From Gari tellinella (lineage: Eukaryota; Mollusca; Bivalvia; Cardiida; Psammobiidae): 64,000 nucleotides of DNA. The position numbers and the translations under genes are program-made. The notes beneath the pieces were generated by a model. That model did no database searches, was not told the DNA's origin, and worked only from the letters and a program-made list of their open reading frames with translations. This document shows positions 26,301-35,300 of this stretch, one piece after another (position 1 is the first letter of the stretch; each line of letters starts with the position of its first letter). The stretch lies in the NCBI GenBank assembly GCA_922989275.2, contig OV277861.1, forward strand, positions 23,900,479 through 23,964,478, given 5' to 3'.

Positions 26301-29300
26301 AGTCTTGCATGTATGATAGGGACATAGTAATCCTCAGGACATATCTGTGCGCCATTCTCCTGTGCTATATCCTGAGCCTCTCGCACCCTCTTGTGACTTA
26401 TGTGCTGCAATAAATTCATGGTACAGTGTTGCAACTAGGAATGCCCGATTGCCAGATTCATGCATATTTAGAAAATTGCCACAATTACCAAGGGCTTGAA
26501 AACTTGTGTTCGCAGTAAAACCTAACTATTACAATCACTAATTTGTGTTAATTATTGGCGGCCGTAATAGAGAGGTTTTACTGTATAGTACAGGCCTCGA
26601 TCTAACCGGTAGCCCGAGGCTACTTGAAATTGTCAGGGGCTACTTGAAATTACTGGTTGGGTAGTCCGATAGGCTACCTATTTTTCTGACTTGAAATGTC
26701 CCTTTTTAATGTTTAAATACGATTTAATGATAAAAACTACGATCTGTTGGTACTATTCTGAAAGCTAGGGAAATACGCGTACACCGATTTGTTTCCGGAA
26801 GTTATATGTTTGATAAAACAAATAAACCGCTTCAAATAAACCGCACATGGATAATGAGTAGCGAATTAGACCGCGGTATTCCGAATGTATAAGATAAAAT
26901 TTATCCGCGTCTCGGTAGAGAATAAAACGTGAGCAAGATTGCACCCATGAACAGGTAAGTTAATTTCTTTTTCACATTTTTTGAGAAGGTAAGGACGCTG
27001 TATCTTTTCATTCAACTCAATCATTATACAAAGACCATTTATCTTTTACTTACTACCGTTGACAACCGCGGATAAGATGTCCGAACTTCTATTTCATTTG
27101 TTACAACGACACAGGGATAAACGTTGAAACCGCGTCAATCGCTATTTTGTCACTAGTTTTCGCGATGTGGCGTTATTTGAATGTTTCGCCGCAAGAACCG
27201 AAAAAACGCAAAACTGATTAGGAAATATTAGAGACAAAGCGAGAATATGACCAAAAAAAATAGTTGGCTTACATACTGTGACAAATTGATGTTTTGTACT
27301 GTGTGTCAGGAGTTTTGGAACAACTGTGCATTCACATCAGGAAGTGCTAATTTCAAATTAGAAACAATTAAGAATATTTGCTGGTCAGTTGATTAACAAC
27401 CAAGTATGAAAAAAATTCTTGTTTGCATTTTTCAGCCACTTGCTACAGAACCACCAACAGACATCCCTGCAGAGGATGAGGATGAAATAGAGGTTGTTCC
27501 TGGAGATGTATACCAGATGGTGGATAGGGTGATCTCAAGCCACAGTGATGAGGAGGATGAAAGTGATGAGGAGATGGGAGAGGATAAATGTCTGGGCCAG
27601 GACATGACAATGTTGCAAAACAAGGCTTACAGGATGCTTTTTGAATTTAATTTGATTTGAAGATATGAAATGTACATGTTATTGAGGATGAACTAAAAAA
27701 GAAAACCAGAACATGTGTTGTTATTAATTGAATTTGTTATGTTTTTCGAAACTTTTATATCGAAAAGTTGGGGTGCTACCAGAGCTTGTTTTGGTCAAAA
27801 TATCTGGTGATATTCGGTAGTTTCCCCCCTCTGAAAAGTATGGTTTTTTCCCCCCCAATTATGAAAAAAATCCCCCTCGTCTGAATTTTCGTCCTCCGAG
27901 TAGGCGCCATAATTTATGCTATGCGGCCCGTCATACAATTTATAAATTTTATATGGACAAGTTACAAAAAAAGTCTGGCAAGTTCATTTGGGACAGGGAG
28001 AGGTTTAAAGGCTGCATGATCTATGAATATCCAGGCTAATTTAGATAAAAAATATTCAGAAAAAAATACCTAAAAATAATCCCAGAAATAACTCAGAAGC
28101 CACCTCCTGCAATGTAGATTTTAAAATTTTCCGGGGGAGGCCCCCCGTACCCCCACCAATGAGAGGGGGATACCCCCTCTCATACTCTCCCCCCTCGTGC
28201 CTTCTGCACTCGGTTCGCGCCTGCGGCGCTCAAAATTTTCATGTATTTCCAAAAATAAGCCGTGGCTACTAATATTTGCTGGGGGCTACCAGTTTTTCTC
28301 AGCAGGTAGTCCCCTGGGCTACTGTCAGATAATGGTTAAGGACAAGGCCTGTAGTATGCTACATTTTCCAAAATATTTCTTCAAAACTTCCCAAATATTT
28401 GTACAATTCAGATAGAGTCTGTACAACTATTCAACTATTGGAATTTCTGGCCATGTCTAAAACATATAGATATATATTGAAATATCCCTTTATTATTTTT
28501 AGTCAAACATTCTAATTTTCTAATAGAACAGAATTTTCCATCAACATGGACATAGATTTATCACCTACCTGATGCATTGCAAGTCCCATGCAGGATAACA
28601 CCTTTTGAGGCATCTCTCTCAGTTCTTTCTCCAAGTCTGGCAGGCTGTCTGAGACTACTGTTAAAATAAGAGTAAAACAATATGCTGCATTCAATATCTA
28701 AAATTAGGAAATGTAACAGAAACTAAATCAAACATAAATTTAATAGTCTAAGTTGGTGAGTGAGTGTGTTCAGTGCTATACGATGGTGTCTGAAATGAAA
28801 CAAATGTCTGTGAGTGCAAAGACTGATCACTCATCGAAGAAACTTACTGAAGGATTATTAATTACATGACATATTAGTATTGCATTTTTATTAACCATTT
28901 TTTTTCTGCAATCCAAGGATGGAAAAGAAAAATGGCAGATATTTCAATCCCGCAAAAAATACAAGCTATACGGTATCCTAGCACTGTAGTAAGCAGTGGT
29001 GATCAGAGCTCCAGATAAGGGGAGTATTTCAAAAACTAAAATCTTTATTTCTGCTCAAAACCCTGTGGTGTCACTACTCATTAGAATCGTCTCTTCTTTG
29101 CACTCACAATGAGTAGTAACGCCAAAGGATTTGGTGCTGAAATGAGTGAGAAAATGTTGGATTTGTTCAGTTTACTCCTCCTTATCTGGAACCCTGGTTG
29201 ATGCCCGACAAAACGGTTAAATCTAGTTAATTGAGAAGTTAACCATTTCATTATATTCTAACCCTGATTTAGGTGAAAATCAAAGTGAGATTGGATGATA

Positions 29301-32300
29301 TGGGTGGATTGGGAATAGACTAATAAATAAATAAATAAATCTATTGAGCCACGCTGATGTTAAAGGAAACCGTACAATCTATTTAACCTTGTGCATATGC
29401 ATGTATCAACACCCACACACAGATCAGTTCACTGAAACATTCAGGCATAAACAAGTTAACCCATAGGTTGTTTTCAGTTTTGAAGACAGGTGACATCTTA
29501 AAGTAGGTTGAAAGTAATGCAGAATGTGCCTTAAGGTGCATTCTGCTTTACTTTCAGCCTGCTTTAAGCTACCATCTGCAAGAATATAGAAAATATTTCT
29601 TATGATACATATTCATGACTGTATAAATTAAAACTGTTTTCATCAGTGTATGAATAAATTAAAGGCATATTTATTGGGTAAAGGGTTAAAATAACTTACT
29701 TTTGTCTTTCTCCAGCTCCGTGTAATCAAGGATGAAGCTTCCCTTCACTTCTACATCTTCCTGTGTGATCAGAAGGAAAATATCACCTATACAGTAAAAC
29801 CTCTCTATTATGAGTCGACCACTAGATTGTGTTAATTATCAGGTGTTTACTACAGGTGATTGCTTTAAGCAAGGTGACAGTAAAACAGAAAGCTCCTTCA
29901 TCTGTTTTACTGTCACCTTGCTTTAAACTGTCACCTGTCTTTTATACAATCATTTAGCCTTAGATTAAGTGGTCGTAATAGAGGTGTTCTATTTATAACT
30001 TATCTGATGACTTTTGTGGATTTTTACTCTTCTCCTGCTAGTATGGTATATCAATAGTTTTGAAAACAGTGTACACGCCGATCAGCTCCTGAAGAAGCTG
30101 TTGATCACTGTTTGCATCGTTTTCTTAAGTTACCCCTTTACTCCGTAGCCTTTTCAAGTACTGAAGATAGGTGACCACTTAAAGAAGATTGAAAGTAGAG
30201 CAGAAGACAGGTGACATCTTAAAGTAGGTTGAAAGTAATGCAGAATGCACCTTAAGGGGCATTCTGCTTTACTTTCAGCCTGCTTTAAGCTACCATCTGC
30301 TAGAATATAGAAAAAATTTCTTATGATAGTTATGTATGATTGACTATCAAATGTAGTTCCAAAGTAATGGCCAATGTTAAAGTTGTGTACAGATAGACAG
30401 ACAGGGCAAAAACAATATGTCCCTGACTATGTCATTCAGGTGCATTAGACGTATGTTTTCACTGTTAATTTAATTAATTATAATGTCAATAAACAATTTT
30501 AAAAGGTTTGATAATACTGGACTTGAACTATATACATGTATCTAAAACGTTATGTAACATATTTCTACACAAGACATGGCTATTGAATTTTCTGAGCTGA
30601 GTCAGCTGACATATCTACAAGTGCTTTTTATATATTATTTTTTGTTTAATTGAAATTTATATACAGCACAAGTCATAATCCATACCAAATTAAAAGATTG
30701 AATCCAGCTGAGGAAGTATTTTTCAAACACCTGGGTCTTCTGAACTGTTGGAGAGTGGTCACTGTAAACTGAAATTTGAAAATCATGTACACATCATTTT
30801 GAGAAATGCTTTAACCCTTTGAACCCTAGTCCCGCAAATAGGCGATCTTTTCAAACAATGTACATGTGTGAATAGTACAATTGTCCTGTGCAAACAGTGA
30901 TGACCCAGATCAGAGGGCTCCGAAAGGAGCCCTCTGATCAGGGTCTTCACTGTTTGTCATAATGCCAAACATTGACAAAAACAACCCTTAAAAGTCAGAA
31001 ATGGACTAGACTCGCACTCGTTTCTCAGATACTTGCGAGCGAAACGTAATTCTTCTCGATTTATTTCCGATATTTACAAACATTTCTGATCAATTTCGTC
31101 GAACGCCTTATCGTAATCGCAGCATCCCGCGCACCAATAAGTATAACAGCAAACCAATAAACGGAAAGGACAGAGAGTTCCGAATTTTGTATATAAAATC
31201 AAAACACATCCGGTTCAGAATACAACGTGTACCAGACCGCACGTAGACTAATTGGTTAAGCAACGTCCTGTGCAGTTAGAATCTGGATGGGTGACCGGCA
31301 GGGATTACCGTCGGCCCGGTACACGTTATGTCCTCTGTCATTGGATCATACTTTCTTTCGAAAACAGGAATGTAATTTCCCTTCACTGGATTGAATAACT
31401 GCACAATGCACCAAAATACCGTTCATTTATTCCTTAGTTATCTTCGTTACCGCGCCGATAATTTTTGTCACTAGTTTTCGCGAACTGACCCTCTACAGAC
31501 GTAAATGAATCTGCCGATAACATACGCTAATGGCGCGTCCGGTAAACTATCAATTTATGGTATGGATTAAATCTTTTCACTAGATTTCGATAAGGAGAAG
31601 AAGAATAACAGTTCCATGTCATATAAATTTTATTTACACAAAATTCTCAAGCAGTAGATATAGCAGTAGTGCTTGTTGGTACAAACAGACTACCAATTAA
31701 AATTTCTCTCATCATCTAAAAAAATCTCTCCCTTTTTTTTGACAAATGAGAGAATTTCTCTCACTTGCATTCTGCGACAGAATAATCCCTGTAGGGGTCA
31801 AAGGGTAAAGTAGATTTCTGCTTTGCTTCAATCCGTTTTAAGCAGTAACCTGTCTGGATGTAGAGAAAAGAGCTCCTTGGCAGATGTAGAGTCTAAGACA
31901 GGTACTCAGTGATGATTTTAGAAATCGGATGAACGTGTCCTCGGGATGCACATTCGGTAAAACAATGAGTCCTTGAGACAAACATTGAGTCCTTGAGGTG
32001 TAAACTTAACACAATATCTAAAAACTTATTTCTAGTTTTGAAGACAGGTGACTACTTAAAGCAGGTTGAAAGTATTTAGCAGAATGTGCCTTAAGGCACA
32101 TTCTGCTTAACTTTCAACCTTCTTTAAGCTACTATTTGCTTATGAGTAATAGGTTAATAAAGGCCAGAAGCTTTGGGTCCATGGGACTTGCAACTTTTTA
32201 AATAATGAGTCCCTGGCAATTTTAATGAGTATAGGACTCAGAATGCGCAGGTAAAATTATCTCCGAGGTACATGTACTACTTGTTATCTATTTGTCTGCC

Positions 32301-35300
32301 AGGCTAAATTGTTTCATAAGCATGGAAAGGCATTTCTATTTTGAATTAAAGTAGGCAAATGTGAAAAGGTATTTCTGTGAGTGAAAATGTTAAACCTTTA
32401 CTCCATAGCCTGTTTCTAGTTTTTGAAGATAAGAGACTTAAAGCAGACTGAAAGTAAAGCAAAATGTGCCTTTATTTTAAGCCATTACCTCATGGCATAT
32501 TTCTAGTTTTGAAGACAGGTGATCACTAAAAGCAGATTGAAAGTAACTCAGAATGCACCTTAAGGCACATTCTGCTTTATTTTCAGCCTGCTTTTAGCTA
32601 CCAGCAAGGGGAAGGGTCGAATCTAATGTTGTGAGAACTTGTGACCCGACCCCATTTCCTTATACAGTATAACCTCTGTCGATCGACACCTCTCTTGACC
32701 GGAAACCTCTGTTATCCGACCCTGCTGTTTGGTCCCGGCAGTTTCCCTATTTGTTTTATGTAACCAAACTCTCTCTTGATCGGATCCTCTGTTAACCGTT
32801 ATCCGACACACCTTGATGGTCCGATGAAAGGCAAATTAGAGGGTTTTCACACCTCGTTATCCGAAGGTATGCTGACCTGTGATCATTGACAGCCACTATG
32901 CATGCGCAGGTGATAATGACACACATCGCTCGGATGGCCGTGTTAAACAAAGTGTGTTGTTTTAACAGTGAGTGAATGATATGAGGGTAAATAAGATAAC
33001 TTAAGCCAACAAATGTAAGCAACCCATTCAGTGTCGCAGTGCCGAAAACCCAACTCATCCATCCTTTCAAACAATGGCTAACTATGATTTCGTGTTTAAA
33101 TTGCACAGGTGTCTGCCAATCGTCCTCACTGTCAACATGAGAAAGTACGAAATATATATCTAATTTACCCTCCGCATAATTCGAGTCTATATCAATAGTC
33201 GCAGGCGTAAAAATATATGCTAAAGTTATATTGAGAGAAAATAAATACATTCACACGTTTTGAAGTTTTTGTTAATTTCCAGCGAGTTCGACATAACGAC
33301 AATGGACTATACTTGTACATAAAATGTAAATACGAATTTGCCGATGTTTTCGTCGAACCCTTGATATGTACATGCGTGCTTACTTCCGATTGTACACTAA
33401 ACACGTTTTATGCCTACTGTAGTTTAAAGGAATAATGGGAAGAACAGTGTAGATCCGGACCAGGTGACTCTTAGTTTTATCTAGAACGATCTGATCAGGA
33501 TATATGTTGTATGCTGCAGTCATACATATTTAATATGTCAGTTGGCATCGAGGAATTCACCTCGCAGCGAAAAATGGACTGAATCTTTGGGTGTGTAAAC
33601 TTATGAACTGAGGCATAATTCCGTTAACCGACACCCTCTCTTAACCGACTTACAAACGTGGAACCATGGGGTGTCGGATAACAGAGGTTATACTGTATAT
33701 ATGGAAATAAAACATGTTTAAACTAGCTACCAGCTGCTAGAATATAGAATTGTTTTTCTAATGTCAAATATTCACAACTGTATGAATTGGAACTATTTTC
33801 TTCAGTGGTGGGATAATTAAGAGGCATAAAAAGGTGTATTTATGGGGTAACGGGTTAAGCTACAATCTTCTAGGATATAGAAAATTGTTCTTACAGTGTA
33901 TATTTATGACTGTATAAAATGTATCTATTTTGTTCAGTGGGGGAATTAATTAAACATGTTAAAAGGTGTATAGATCTATGGAGTGAAGGGTTAATGCAGT
34001 ACCTTCCTCTGGAAAATACAGTTTCCAGCCATGATATGGTGATGCTACCTCCAGTCTGGCCTGTACTGTTCTGGACTGTCGTGGCTGACTAGATGTGGGA
34101 TCAGGCATCATTCCTGTACCCCCTCCACTGTTACTGTTATTTCCACCTATAGACAATAATAGAAATGTACAATCTTAATGATCAAGCCCACTTATTGTAC
34201 AGTCATGCCCACTCACTGTACAGTCGCCCCTGCACCTCCACGCCATGTCAAAGAAGATTTTGTGGAGTAACAGCATTGAAGTTGAAGTTGAAGTCAGAAT
34301 GTACCTTAAGGTGCATTCAATTTTTTTCTGCTTTACTTTCAACCTGCTTTAAGTGGTCACCTGTTTTCAAAACAAGAAACAGGCTATGGGGTTATGAGTT
34401 AAACTTGTGTTGATCAATGATATACACGCATGCATATGAATTTCCGTCTGCAAACAGGTTTAACCCATTACCCCATAGCCCTTTTCTAGTTTTGAAAACA
34501 GGTGACCACTTAAAGCAGGTTAAAAGTAAAGCAGAATGTGCCTCAAGGCACATTCTGCTTTACTTTCATCCTGCTTTAAGCTAAATTCTGCTAGGCTATA
34601 TGACATATTTGTAATGGTAATTGTTCATGACAGTATAAACTGGAACTATTTTCTTCAGCAGAGGAATAAATTAAATAGGCTAAAAGTCGCTTCTATTGGG
34701 TAAAGGGTTAAAACTAGAGTCAAGAATTATACAGAATTGGATCCAGGATTCGATTGCTTGCCTCTTCAAAAAAAAAGAAAAAAAGTGAAAGACTAAAGTA
34801 TAGTGTAACGTGCAAACCGAGTGACCCAGAATTTTGTAACGTGTACCGGGCCGACGGTTAAGCCTGTCGGTCACCCATCCAGGTACTGACCGCACAGGAC
34901 ATTGCTTAACTTCGCAACCCAGACAAACGCTTAAACAATCTGGCTATAAAAGCCGGCTTTCACAGTCAGACTGTAGAAGTGTTTATATACCGCCCATTTC
35001 CGTCACATTTCTCCCCCTTTTCTCTTGACTTCGCCTCGAAGTCACCCTGCTCACATGGCAGTCCTAAGGGTAGAGACAATGCGACATGGATCCGGGGATG
35101 ATGGTGATGTCATCCCATATCCCACCGCTGCCAACAATTTTGTAACTTGTTTCCAGCTGATTGAAGTTATATATATGAATTTTCCTTGGGGCTTATCTAG
35201 CCGAATGATTGGTTATAAACAAACTGTATAAACAATTAATTAAACGAGAACAACTATTCAACTGGTTATTTCAAATGATTGGAGTTATAACTATAATCAA

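Noticed and set aside
31224..31327. Functional 5S rRNA gene
   Set aside because: Too short, lacks most of the 5' domain and has no T-run terminator directly downstream; annotated as 5S-like instead.
32792..33250. 152-codon open frame on the minus strand
   Set aside because: It lies inside a pogo-type element, runs across its inverted-repeat region and shows no DDE or helix-turn-helix motif; probably chance.
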